Origin: Sorghum bicolor
Lineage: Eukaryota; Streptophyta; Magnoliopsida; Poales; Poaceae
Assembly (NCBI RefSeq): GCF_000003195.3
Contig: NC_012879.2
Location: forward strand, 22,850,844-22,914,843
Direction of reading: 5' to 3'
DNA length: 64,000 bases
Positions 1 through 10,282 of this stretch are shown here, piece after piece. The position numbers were made by a program, and so were the translations under genes. Every line of letters starts with the position of its first letter. The stretch's first letter is position 1. The notes beneath the pieces were generated by a model. That model had not been told where the DNA came from. It saw nothing but the letters and a program-made list of their open reading frames with translations, and did not search any database.

Positions 1-415
1 CGATACGATGTTGAAAGACTTTGAGGGGAATGTGTCTCCGGTTAAGGTAGCAATATGTGTCGAGTTGACCATCGGCAGCAAAACCTTGCCGACAACTTTC
101 TTCGTTATCAGTGGAAAGGGTGCTTATAATCTACTATTGGGAAGAGATTGGATCCATGCCAATTGTTGCATCCCGTCTACAATGCACCAATATTTGGTTC
201 AGTGGGTAGGTGACAAGATTGAGATTGTCCCTGGAGATTATTCATATGTCATTGCATCGGCAGAGGCAGATACTTATGAGAGGACCAGGTGCATCTCAGG
301 AGAAATTTGGGAGAAGGATTTCCTCAAGGTTGCCGATTATGAAATTCCACCGATCCAAGCAGTCGGTTCTGATGAGGAGTTTGAATGGATAGGTTCGCCG
401 ATGATGGAAAATTAG
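1..415 (+). pseudogene. Element C aspartic protease, C-terminal part
   Basis: The frame, open from position 2 through the TAG at 413-415, carries the second protease signature (a hydrophobic stretch then LLLGRDWI) and the following linker (VGDKIEIV, ERTRCISG). The catalytic DxG part lies upstream of the window; in relative D it is seen as IDGGAAINIMP. Ty3/gypsy protease cleaves the Gag-Pol precursor inside the particle. The next domain (RT) continues in the -1 frame, and the same frame break occurs in D (42556-42600). Product fragment certain, function lost or not testable. Confidence 0.8.
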
Positions 416-1850
416 GCCAGGGGTTTACATCGGCCGATGATTTAGTAGAAGTAGATATAGGTAATGGTGATAGGCCAAGGCCTACTTTTATTAGTGCTAA
501 GTTAACTTCTGAGTGTAAGCAACAGTTAACTGATTTGTTAAAGGAATATAAAGATTGCTTTGCTTGGGATGATACTGAGATGCCTGGTTTGGACCGATCT
601 ATTGTTGAACATCGGTTGCCTATCAAATCTGGATTTCGGCCACATCAGCAGCCAGCTCGCCGATGTAATCCTAATATTCTTCCTGATATTAAGGCCGAAA
701 TAACCAAACTTATCGAAGCTAAATTTATTCGGCAGTGTCGGTATGCCGAGTGGATTTCCAATGTCGTTCCAGTCTACAAGAAAATGGGAAGCTTCGAGTT
801 TGCATTGATTTTAGGAATCTTAACAAGGCTACACCGATGGATGGTTACCCAATGCCAGTTGCTTATTTGCTAGTTGATGCTGCGGCTGGACATCGGATCA
901 TAAGCTTTATGGATGGCAATGCAGGATATAATCAAATATTCATGGCTGAAGAATATATTCCCAAAACCGCATTTAGATGTCCTGGTCATGTCGGATTGTT
1001 TGAATGGATAGTCATGACCTTTGGCTTAAAAAATGCTGGTGCTACTTATCAGAGAACTATGAATTTTATCTTTCATGAGTTCATCGGCAAGCTGGTAGAA
1101 ATTTACATTGATGATGTGGTGGTTAAGTCTAGGGATTTCACAAAGCATCTTGCCGATTTGCGAAAGGTGTTGGAGTGCACAAGGAAACATGGTTTAAAGA
1201 TGAATCCTAACAAGTGTGCATTTGGTGTATCGGCAGGGCAATTTCTTGGTTTCATGGTGCATCAGAGAGGAATTGAAATTAGTAGGAGATCTATTGATGC
1301 AATCAACAAGATAGTTGCTCCTACTAACAAAACTGAACTCCAGTCTTTGATCGGCAAGGTAAATTTTATTAGGCGGTTTATATCTAATTTGTCTGGTAAA
1401 ATTCGTGCTTTTAGCCCTTTACTTAAATTGAAAGCCGATCAAGAGTTTGTATGGGGAAAAGAGCAACAATTAGCCTTGGATGAAATCAAGAATTATCTAA
1501 TAAATCCTCCAGTCTTGATTCCACCTCAGCAAGGAAAGCCTTTCAGATTGTATTTGTCTACTGATGGGATGGTCATCGGTTCGGCTTTGATCCAAGAATT
1601 TGAAGAGAAGGAATGTGTGATTTATTATTTAAGTAGAAGGCTGATCGATGTTGAGACCAGGTATTCGGCAATTCAAAAATTATGTTTGTGCCTATATTTT
1701 TCATGTATCAAGTTGAGACACTATTTGCTATCGGCCGAATGCACTTTCATATGTAAAGATGATGTAGTCCGATACATGCTATCTATGGCGATTATGAGTG
1801 GTAGAATTGGTAAATGGATTTTGGCATTGTCGGAATTTGATCTACGTTAG
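385..1850 (+). pseudogene. Element C reverse transcriptase and Ty3-type RNase H
   Basis: The RT starts in one frame (385-873) and continues in another (735-1850). Comparison with D shows a one-base deletion near 783-793, within the stretch coding for the KKNGKLRVCIDF motif of RT. Visible motifs include MTFGLKNAGATYQR and the catalytic box YIDDVVVKS (near 1105), followed by the connection and an RNase H resembling D's (STDGMVIGSALIQ, YYLSRRLIDVETRYS). The frame ends at a TAG (1848-1850) where D has a Tyr codon, so it is a nonsense mutation; the same frame resumes immediately. RT copies element RNA into cDNA in the particle. Non-functional because of the frameshift and stop. Confidence 0.88.
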
Positions 1851-2513
1851 GAATCGGCTAAAGCAGTTAAAGGGCAGATTATGGCCGATTTTGTGACTGA
1901 GCATTGTGGTGTAGTAGGGACTTTGGAAATTGTTCTTTGGACGCTCTTCTTTGATGGATCTACCTGTGATCGGGGGGCAGGAATCGGTATAGTATTGGTT
2001 TCTCCTCAGGGGAAGAAGTATGAATTCTCTTTGCCGATTGTTGCCACGTCAACAAATAATCAAGCTAAATATCAAGCTTTGATCAAAGGGTTGGAATTGT
2101 TGAAAGAGGTTTGTGCTGATGCTGTTGAAATGTTCGACGATTCTTTGCTTGTTATAAATCAATTGGCTGGAATTTATGAATGCCGAAGTGAGGTCTTGAT
2201 AACTTACTATGAAAAGAGTATGCAGCTATTAAAGGAATTCAAGGATTTCCGATTAGAGCATGTTCCTCGGTTACATAACGAGGAGGCTAATCGGTTGGCT
2301 CAGCATGCCTCGGGATATCAACCCATATTGAACACATTATTGGCAATCTGTGCCGATGATTGGAGAAAAAGGATCATTGATTAATTAAAAGATCCATCTA
2401 AAAAGGTTGAGAGACGTGTTAGGTTTCAAGCTACCAAGTATGTACTCCTTAGGGATGAGCTTTATTATCGAACCATAGATGGAGTTCTTCTCAAGTGCTT
2501 GGGTGATGATGAG
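1851..2513 (+). pseudogene. Element C second (archaeal-type) RNase H and start of integrase linker
   Basis: In frame with the RT: MADFVTEHCG, then LFFDGSTCDRGAGIGIVL, a long helix with NNQAKYQALIKGLELL, and FRLEHVPRLHNEEANRLAQHAS. This is the plant Tat-type additional RNase H, with the acidic residue of FFDGS and the acidic position replaced or shifted in EMFDDSLLVINQL. The ORF stops at 2382-2384 (TAA) where D reads Ser or Tyr (DYSKDPSKK). The sequence is then cut at 2513 by insertion of A, inside the region that leads to the integrase zinc-binding domain. Coding fragment certain, dead copy. Confidence 0.85.
2509..2513 (+). repeat. Target-site duplication of element A, left copy (ATGAG)
   Basis: ATGAG lies directly before the TGTTGACGG LTR start and recurs at 21108-21112 directly after the LTR end GTGTCAACA. 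Removing 2514-21112 restores the reading order seen in D (around 44676-44700). Five-base duplications are typical of Ty3/gypsy integration. Confidence 0.93.
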
Positions 2514-4032
2514 TGTTGACGGTCCTTAAGTACTAAGATTAACAATCAAATAAATATGGAAAAGGATCAATATGCACCAAACATCTAGAATTAGGGTTTT
2601 ATCTGACAGAATTCCACGAGATTTGGTGTTTATCTATTTTTTCAGGGGGTTATCAGAGAATATGGAGAGAAGGCCCACATGTCATGTTTACAACGAGATA
2701 ATTATGTGCTGCGCAATTTTCCTCAATCTAGAAGAGTCCAGAAGCCACGGGAACGAACGAGAAGATGATCGGGCTCGGGGGCAGGGTGGCCGCCCACCCC
2801 CCTTGGGCGCCCACCCTGGATTGGAGTCCAAACAGAACTCTTTTCGGGGACCAAGCTCCACCGACCTAAAGGATGAATCTAAACCATACAATCAATGTCG
2901 ATTTGATCCAACGGCCGAAATTCACTTGAAAGGACTATATAACCAAGGCCTCTCCACCCCTGGGGGAGAGAGGAGAAGTGAAGAAATCATTATTCAGAGG
3001 TAGCCATCAAAGTTAGGATTTAGAGCTTCTCTCCCACAAAGAATTAGAATTAGCTACTCCCTAATCCTTCAAGTTTAGAGGTTTGATTAGATAGCAATTA
3101 GAGAAGTAGAGCACTACGCTCTAGATTTGGATCTTCGGTAATAAAGATTGGTATTATTCATATATTTCTCTAATTCTTCGTTTTAATTGCATTATGTCTC
3201 TAATTATTATGTTCTTAGTTTGCTCTAGTTCTATATTTGATATAGTTATGATTGATAATGAGTTTATGTATAAGTTTGCAAAGCGCTTAGCTCTTGACGC
3301 GAGGGAGTTAAGTGGTAGATCACATGTGAGCGTGGTGCTTAGATGTTATTTATCTGCAAATGTATCCTATTGGCCGGGTTGTGTGGTAGTCCGCGATAGT
3401 GACAGCTTCGTTGATTCTTATATAGTCCACCCTCCGTTGATAGGACAGGCAGAACTTGTATTGCGGAGTAAGTCTTCCGATGCTCTGATTTATTTTGCAA
3501 TGTTCCTTATACATGAATGAAGAGTCTTTTATGCTATATATGATCTTGTAGATAACTAGAGTAGATTATGACTTAGTAGATAGTAGATAACTTAGAATCC
3601 ATTCTCTAGCTAATCCGACATCACCTACATATATGAGGAGTAGTCTATTTTCTAATCGCTGTGTTATTTACCCATGAACTTATACTTCATTATCATTATC
3701 TTTATGGTTTACCCCCTGCTAAAGTAAGTGACTGTGTGACGAGTTTCTCATTAGTAATCGTGTTCTTGCAAGTTTATCTCTAGTCTATGCCTTGATAGAT
3801 TTTGTCCTTATTTTAATTTTATCCCTTTTGTTCTCTTAAGCAAAATTATAAATAACGATTCCTGGAATACTTATCCTGGTGAAATGCTACAATGAGGTGT
3901 TTTATCTGTGCGCTTGCGGATAGAATAGATTATTTTCTAGAGAGCCTTTACATTTATAAATACCTTTGTACACTCTGGTACCATGCTGGGGATGACAACC
4001 TAGTATCTAAGTGGTGTTAGCTAGTGTCAACA
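2514..4032 (+). repeat. Element A 5' LTR (1519 bp)
   Basis: Starts TGTTGACGGTCC, ends GTGTCAACA. A GGGCGCCC palindrome lies at 2805-2812, with a TATA box (TATATAA) at 2936-2942. The terminal TG..CA, the TSD and the paired copy (10283-10419 plus 19704-21107) fix the borders. Its first 240 bp or so align well with the LTR of F. An ORF of 108 codons (3194-3520) lies in the LTR and is open in all four LTR copies, but changes between copies are mostly amino-acid altering, so I do not call it a gene. Confidence 0.94.
2936..2942 (+). promoter_or_regulatory. LTR TATA box of element A
   Basis: TATATAA about 125 bp downstream of the GGGCGCCC palindrome, in the same place as in the LTRs of F (54215-54222) and B. 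Expected to start the genomic RNA near 2965-2975. Confidence 0.65.
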
Positions 4033-4040
4033 AGCATTTC

Positions 4041-4058
4041 TAGCACCGTTGCCAGGGA
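4041..4058 (+). promoter_or_regulatory. Element A primer-binding site (decayed, tRNA-Asp type)
   Basis: Eight bases after the LTR. It matches the 18-base PBS of B and F except at three positions, all G to A: two early in the site and one in the final GGGGA. The intact form is the exact complement of the 3' end of plant tRNA-Asp(GUC) including CCA. Three G-to-A changes fit deamination of methylated cytosine on the other strand after insertion. Confidence 0.85.
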
Positions 4059-4341
4059 GCAAAAGGGTAGCACATAGGAACAGTAAGGAAAGTCAGGAAA
4101 TCAGTCAAGGTTATTCATTTAAAACATTAGACTAGACTATAGAGAAATAATTGCATAAAACAGCGACTAAGTGAGAAATCATAACAAGGCACTTCTGCTT
4201 TGGCAGGTTCACCCTGTTGTTTTTCTATGTTTATATTTTTATACAGGGTATATCAGGATTGACTTTGGGTACATTAAACTCTTCATCATCAGAACCAAAG
4301 CAATCAAGAGAAGAAGAAGCTAGCTACCAATTGCTGAAGCT

Positions 4342-6297
4342 ATGGCACAAAAGACCTTGCAAGAATTCTCTGCTCCAAGCCTTGAGAACATTCCAACTGG
4401 TCTAAGATTTGCAGTAGAAGAAGGAGTACCCGAGTTTGAGCTCAAGTCAAGCCTCATCAATTTGGTGCAAGCTACACAATTCAGTGGAAAGGCACATGCA
4501 GATGCTAGTACACACTTGCAGAATTTCTTAGAGATTGGGAGCACAATCCACATCAATGGAGTTGACAAAGACGTCATACTGTTTCGCCTTTTTCCATTCT
4601 CACTAGAAGGAAAAGCGAGGAAGTGGTTCTACACTCATCAAGATAACATCAACAACTGGACAAACTTGTCAGATGCCTTTCTATCAAAGTTTTTCCCTAT
4701 AGGCAAAACAACTGTCTTAAGAGGAAATATTGTCAGTTTCCAACAGCAGAAGACAGAAACCATTTCAGAAGCATGGGAGCGTTTTCAAGGATACATTTCA
4801 GATTGTCCTCACCATGGAATGGCTACATGGTTACTTATGCAGACCTTCTACCATAGATTAACGCAGAAGGCTCGTGAGTGCCTAGATGTATCTGCTAAAG
4901 GATCATTCTTAGAGCTTACAACTGGAAAAGCAGAGATACTTTTGGATAAGATAGCAGAAAACCAAAGCTGGTTCCAAGACGAAGCTCAACATTGTCATCA
5001 AACTGAAGAAATACCAGAAGAAGTAAATGCATTATCAACCAAGATGGAAAATTTGCTCCATTTTATTGACCAGAGGGCCAAGTTCAAAGAAGATCAAAGG
5101 GCCAGGGAGACAGCATACAAATATCAACCAACTCCGAGTCAAACCAATAGCAAAGGTATGAATTCACGTAATACTTTCAAGCAACTTTCATTAAAAGAGA
5201 TAATTGCTCAAAAAACCAAAACTAATGATGAAGTTAAACAAAGGCTAGATACAAATGAATCATCTCTAAAAGATATACACAATAAAATGGATTTTCTATT
5301 AACTGCCTTTGATGAGCAAAACACTCTAAATAATAGGGTAGAGCTTAAATTAATAAAGCTAGCTGCTGCACTGCCTGTTGCTACTAACATTGAGCAGGTA
5401 AAGAATATAACTACTAGAGGAGGCAAAACCACCAGAGATCCCCCATACCCAAAAGAGAAACAAAGAACATCAGCACCAGTGCAACCAGCAGTGATAGAAG
5501 AAGAAAGCCGAGTTGAAGCAGAAGATCTGCTGCAACCACCAAGAACTGGAGAAATGAGGAAAGATTTTTACGACACCAACTATTTGCCATTTCCTAGAAG
5601 AAACAGAGGACTGCAGTCGGATGAGCAGTTTGGTAAGTTTGTAGAGGTCATTCAGAAATTATATGTCAATATACCTCTGCTGGATGCCATACAAGTACCT
5701 ACATATGCAAAGTACATCAGAGATATTCTTAACAAGAAGAGACCACTGCCCACCACTGAGGTTATCAAGCTGACAGAAGAATGTAGTGCGGCCATCCTCA
5801 ATACACCACCAAGGAAGAAGAACGATCCAGGATGCCCCACTATTGATTGCTCGATCGGAAATCAACACTTCAACAATGCACTTTGTGATCTCGGAGCAAG
5901 TGTCAGTGTGATGCCAGCATCATTCTACAAAAAGCTTGAGCATACGACCCTAGAACCAACATCAATGTGCCTGCAACTAGCGGATCAATCGGTTCAACAC
6001 CCGCTGGGCATCGCCGAGAATATTCCAGTCAAGATCAGAGATTTCCTGGTGCAAATAAACTTCGTAGTACTGGACATGAGTCCTGACTCAAAAGTGTCCA
6101 TCATCCTTGGAAGGCCATTTCTGAGCACTGCCAATGCTCACATTGATGTCGGGAAGGGAGAAATCAAGTTCAACATAAACGGTCAAGAAGGACACTTCAC
6201 ATTCAGACCCAGACTAGAGAGAGACCCTACAGTGAAGGAAGTTCATGAAGAACCACTGGAGACACCATCTCCGGAGGAAGATAATTCAGAAGATTAA
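4342..6297 (+). CDS. Element A Gag-protease polyprotein (651 aa), intact
   Basis: Gag forms the particle and the protease matures it. Residues about 50-170 are the retrotransposon Gag capsid (core FPFSLEGKARKWFYTHQDNI, then WTNLSDAFLSKFF). Residues about 230-370 are charged and probably partly coiled coil. A segment LPFPRRNRGLQSDEQFGKF and the following lines are typical of Athila Gag. The protease carries CDLGASVSVMP (Asp about residue 516) and, about 70 residues on, IILGRPFLSTANAHIDV. I see no CCHC zinc knuckle. The acidic C-terminus ends EEDNSED before a TAA, and no RT follows. B carries the same ORF with three stops. The start is the ATG that follows a leader in both copies. Fully open despite 3.5% LTR divergence. 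Confidence 0.9.
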   Translation: MAQKTLQEFSAPSLENIPTGLRFAVEEGVPEFELKSSLINLVQATQFSGKAHADASTHLQNFLEIGSTIHINGVDKDVILFRLFPFSLEGKARKWFYTHQDNINNWTNLSDAFLSKFFPIGKTTVLRGNIVSFQQQKTETISEAWERFQGYISDCPHHGMATWLLMQTFYHRLTQKARECLDVSAKGSFLELTTGKAEILLDKIAENQSWFQDEAQHCHQTEEIPEEVNALSTKMENLLHFIDQRAKFKEDQRARETAYKYQPTPSQTNSKGMNSRNTFKQLSLKEIIAQKTKTNDEVKQRLDTNESSLKDIHNKMDFLLTAFDEQNTLNNRVELKLIKLAAALPVATNIEQVKNITTRGGKTTRDPPYPKEKQRTSAPVQPAVIEEESRVEAEDLLQPPRTGEMRKDFYDTNYLPFPRRNRGLQSDEQFGKFVEVIQKLYVNIPLLDAIQVPTYAKYIRDILNKKRPLPTTEVIKLTEECSAAILNTPPRKKNDPGCPTIDCSIGNQHFNNALCDLGASVSVMPASFYKKLEHTTLEPTSMCLQLADQSVQHPLGIAENIPVKIRDFLVQINFVVLDMSPDSKVSIILGRPFLSTANAHIDVGKGEIKFNINGQEGHFTFRPRLERDPTVKEVHEEPLETPSPEEDNSED

Positions 6298-6792
6298 AAG
6301 ATTTGGAGGTCCAGCTTCGGGGACCTAAAAATGCCAAACCCTCACCGGGAGGTAAATCAGTATTTATCCACATTGTTTAAATTTTTGCATAATTAATTCT
6401 TGCATTAGTCATATTTATTCATAGCATTATTATAATAATGAAAAGCCCCATATAAATAATATTTATGGTGTGTAACAACCCATGTTTATTAATTATTGTG
6501 GGGGCACAAAAATATTTTTCATTATCATTTCAAATAAGTTTCAATTCTCATAGAGTTTCCTGCATTATATTTAATTATAGCAACCTTCTAGAAGCATGAC
6601 CCACACTCCTTGGGTCCCACATGTCATACACCACACCTCACATACATCCCATCACATTATTTGATCCACCAACATATCTCCACTAACCAGCATCTTTCCA
6701 CCGACCAACCACCACCCATGATACATTATCTTGTGTAAGAATTAAGCAGAGAAGGGAGTGGAGAAAGGGCAGCCAGAATGGGCACCAAAGGT
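6298..6792 (+). other. Element A non-coding spacer after gag-protease
   Basis: Where an autonomous relative has RT, RNase H and integrase there is only AT-rich sequence without an ORF. It starts with a short GC-richer stretch (GAGGTCCAGCTTCGGGGACC, 6306-6325), also present in B at 14215. Alignment with B is continuous, so the loss of pol is ancestral to both copies. Confidence 0.7.
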
Positions 6793-6850
6793 GGGCGCCC
6801 ACCCACCTACCAAGGGCGCCCGCCCTGCCCCCTCTTCCTCCTATAAATAG
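6793..6850 (+). promoter_or_regulatory. Internal promoter-like block of element A: paired GGGCGCCC and TATA box
   Basis: GGGCGCCC at 6793-6800 and 6814-6821 (starts 21 bp apart), then CTATAAATAG at 6841-6850. B has the same arrangement (14720-14776), F has the palindromes with a TATA box farther away (59611-59790), and the F LTRs have the same palindrome pair. It is followed by a pyrimidine-rich leader, a predicted intron and the 3' ORF, so it probably drives a separate mRNA for that ORF. Confidence 0.6.
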
Positions 6851-7013
6851 CCACCTTCTACCTCCATCTTCTTCACACAAGCACTCCAGAAAACCACACA
6901 AGTTTTAGTTTCCAGAGAAGGAGCTCTTGTAGTGAAGTGAGAAGAGAGTAGAGAAGAAGAGAAGAGTGGAAAAGAAGTTGGTAGTTTTTGAGTGAGAGAG
7001 TGAGTTTCACCTA

Positions 7014-7191
7014 GTAAGTAGTGATCCCGCTGTCCAAGTGGAAGTAAAAGTTGTTTAGGGGGAGGTTCTGCCAAAATAGAAACTTGTGTTGAACGACTAA
7101 CCCCTGGACTATTGACATTCCGGACAGCTGACCACTAACATTTTCTCTCACATTTTCCACTAGTTGTGTTTTTGCCAACTTTTGTTTACAG
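7014..7191 (+). other. Predicted 5' UTR intron before the element A 3' ORF
   Basis: Donor GTAAGT at 7014-7019 and acceptor TTTTGTTTACAG ending at 7191; the ORF's ATG follows two bases later (7193). In B the donor is GCAAGT (14911) and the acceptor TTTGTTTGCAG ends at 15088. The 178-nt length and the position between TATA box and ATG match a plant leader intron. Inferred from sequence only. Confidence 0.5.
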
Positions 7192-7192
7192 G

Positions 7193-8749
7193 ATGTTCAA
7201 GAAGGTGAAGAACGTAGGGAAGGCTCTCATGAACATAGGTACAAGGAGTTCATCCTGACACTCCTCACACCCATCAGAGATGAGCGTATACCCAACACCT
7301 ACACAAGCTCCGTCATCTTCATCTGGTCAGCAAGTTAAGGTACTTCTCGAGATAGGAGACCTTGGACTAAAGACCCGAAGGGAAAAGGAAGTCTACCAAC
7401 AACTGAAGAACAAAGATTTCATTCACACCCCTACTCTTGATCCAATCTTACTACAAGAAATAGGTATGGACACTGAATTCGACTTAATTTTCCAGATGTT
7501 AGGTTGGACAAATTTTTGGAATATAACTGAGCTGGGTTCTCGTCTTCTCACCCTCGAATTTCTTTGCACTTTACAATACTATGAGGGGGGAATTGTTTTT
7601 CAGATGTTCAAACAGGAGATTATGTTGTCTTGGAGAGAGCTGAGCGACCACCTTGGTTTCTCTTCAAGATGCATCCTGAACATTGACTCCGATTTACCCA
7701 ACTTTGAGAGACACCAGTTTTGGAGAGAAATATCTAGAGATAATTTTTATAGTCAAGCCCGAACCAGTGACATGGAACACCCTACTCTTAGGATGTTCCA
7801 CAAATGGCTTGGGTACAATCTTTTCTATCGTGATGATATTAGGAAAGTAAGAGTAGGAGATTTGCAACTTTTATATGCTGCTATTAATAAAGTACCCACT
7901 TCACCTGTTACACTTTTAGTTTCTCATTGGCTTAGTGTACCTAGTCTTCAGGGACCAGTAGGATGTACTTCACTTATCACTCGTCTAGCCTCTAATCTTC
8001 ACTTGCTAGAAAACACATCGTTGGACTTCATAGATGAGTTAAGAATTTATCATGGCTATGACACATTTAGACAGGCTCGAATGTTAAAGAAAGTGGGGAA
8101 CATAATGTATATTCTATATGATGATAAAGGCAAGATTCGGTTACCTAACCCGAACCTTGGCCTCTACGTTGTTCAAAATTTTTTGATTGAGATTGCAGCA
8201 ACACCATTGAACCAGAGAGCTCCACAGCGAGTGGCATCTGAAAGGATGACCACCCATCAAGAACGCACCTGGTATGGAGCTGATCCTGGGCCGGAAGAAG
8301 CAGCGCACCTGCATTATAGCGACTACAACCCCCGAGTCCTTCCAGACCCATGGGTTCGACATGCGCAACCACTAGAGCCAACAGAGGAGACATGGCCGGA
8401 GAGCCAAGATCACCAGTGGACAAACCCACCTTTTCATACGGGCAGGTACTCCACTGATCTATATGGAGCTTCAGGATCCAGACCTCCGCCCCAATTTGAT
8501 GTAGAACGATACTCTGACGCCTCCTACGCTTTCACGAATGACTACTACCAAGAGGCTAGCGCTTTCTTCACCCGTACCGACAACACCCTCCTCGACATCC
8601 AGCACACGCAAGCAGAACATGGACGACTCCTGGAGGAGCAACAAAAATGGAACCAGGACCATGCTACTGCAGTACAAGAGCTGAGACAAGATACAACAAC
8701 AATGAATGACAACATCACAACCATGATGCGATTCTGGAACATCGGGTAA
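7193..8749 (+). pseudogene. Element A 3' ORF (518 codons), Athila ORF-1-like protein, early stop
   Basis: The product resembles the plant ATHILA ORF-1 protein family, whose role is unknown. Motifs: basic N-terminus MFKKVKNVGKAL, a Ser/Thr/Pro-rich linker, then a conserved domain with LGSRLLTLEFLCTLQYYEG, VFQMFKQEIMLSWRELSDHLGF and FERHQFWREIS, and a C-terminal helical part (LDIQHTQAEHGRLLEEQQKW) that may form a coiled coil. No signal peptide or membrane segment is visible, although it lies where Athila elements carry an env-like ORF. Codon 22 (7256-7258) is TGA where B has CGA, so translation would have to restart at 7280 (489 aa). Predicted to be made from a separate spliced mRNA. Confidence 0.72.
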
Positions 8750-10271
8750 GACCGACATCAACATCCAGCTTGGGGAGGTTCCTCCCCAATTTATCAAGTA
8801 AGTTTTTATTTGCTCTTCTTATTTATTCTATTCTGTTTTAGTGTCTTATTTATCTTATAGAGAAAAAACTTAGAAAACCCAATAAATATTTTCTTGCTTT
8901 ATTTTACTGCATTCTATAAACATGAAAATAAAATAAAAAGAGTGTGTAGATAAGTGTGCTTTATTTTTCTACTAAGTGTTAATCTCTAGAAAAATAAAAA
9001 GACCAAAAAGATGCATGATGGAAATGATGAACAGTTGCTCTGTTTGCTTACTTACAAGTACCTAGCTTCTATATTAGAGTTGTTCCGGGAATTACTACAA
9101 CTGAAATTACTATCTATTGGAAGCATAAAACTAAAAGTCTAGGTAAGAGAAAGGCATGATATAAAGTTTGAGCTGTTGTTTATCTTGTTCCTACTACACT
9201 GAGTTCTGGAGATTTATTTTGGAAACTTACAAATCACATGATGAGTTCCTAGCATTACAAACTACCTACCACAGCCATACTTCCTATAACATTTTTTTAC
9301 AATATTTACATTGAGTTTGATCGAGCTGTGTAGACCTTTAGGAGCATTTCATGTGGTTAAATTAAGATATTCACTTGCACACATCTACTACACCATTCAC
9401 CACCACTTATTAAAATTGCTAAAAATATGATCACTCACTCTCCCAAATATTGTTATTCTCTCTCTAAAAAGATTTAATGCAGAAGAGGCATGGGTTATGC
9501 AAAAATATGCGAGGAAATAAAAAGGGGCAAGTGCCAGGAACCTGGGAAAAAAAAGAAGAGTGAGACGAGAGGTAAAAATGGACAAGTGTCCGGAGTAGAA
9601 TTAGGGGTACAAAGATGCCCACTTGAGCGGAAAAAAATGGACAAGTGTCCGACAGTAGAAATAGGGGTATCTACTACCCACCTGAGAAAAGAAAAGAAAA
9701 AGATAGCCCATGTTCTCCCAAAGCAAAGATCAAAGAAGAGAAGAGATATCAATATGAGGAGCAATGAGAACTAAGTTTTATTATCACATTATCACCATTA
9801 CTATCATTTACTCCACCACACATGCACATCTTGATTTAATTATATGCTGAGTTCCTTTGGATCCATGACTCGATTAGACAACATATGTATGAGCTGTTTT
9901 TCACTCCTATGAGCTCCACTTAAATATTCCATTAGCTATCGGTAAGTGACATTTTGGTAAGGATCCACAAATACCACATATAGAGAGACTTGAGAGATCA
10001 TAGCTGGGAACTCTGAGTTTTATTTTTGAAAAGTTATGAAAAACTCTAGAACAAAGGTGAAGTATAAACAGGAGGAATAGTGCTTGATTTAATTATTTTG
10101 TCTTTCAATTGCTTAAGACTTAAGTGCAGGTACTAAGCTCAATAACACTTCACTCTAATCTGGAAGAATTTTTATATAAAAGCATGTGTGCCTGTCAGGA
10201 AAGAAAACATCGAAGCAACTCCTGATCCATCTGAGTTTAGCTGTTTGCTTAGGGACGAGCAAAGGGTAAGC
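8750..10271 (+). other. Element A 3' untranslated region with AAGT hairpins
   Basis: 1.5 kb without an ORF. It aligns with B (16647-18182) throughout and with F in parts. Notable are three short stem-loops with an AAGT loop: GGC-AAGT-GCC near 9526-9535, GGAC-AAGT-GTCC at 9580-9591 and again at 9639-9650, each of the last two followed by a TAGAA.TAGGGGTA block. Near the end is a GGGACGAGCAAAG motif (about 10252-10264) shared with B, F and G. Confidence 0.6.
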
Positions 10272-10282
10272 TTGGGGGAGTT
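10272..10282 (+). promoter_or_regulatory. Element A polypurine tract region
   Basis: TTGGGGGAG followed by TT abuts the 3' LTR start at 10283, the usual place for the plus-strand primer. Confidence 0.75.

Noticed and set aside
4217..4405. Short upstream ORF before gag in A (and 12128 in B)
   Set aside because: Overlaps the gag start in another frame and has no supporting motif.
7193..8749. Calling the 3' ORF of A and B an envelope gene
   Set aside because: No signal peptide, membrane segment or glycosylation-rich ectodomain is visible; only the position is env-like.
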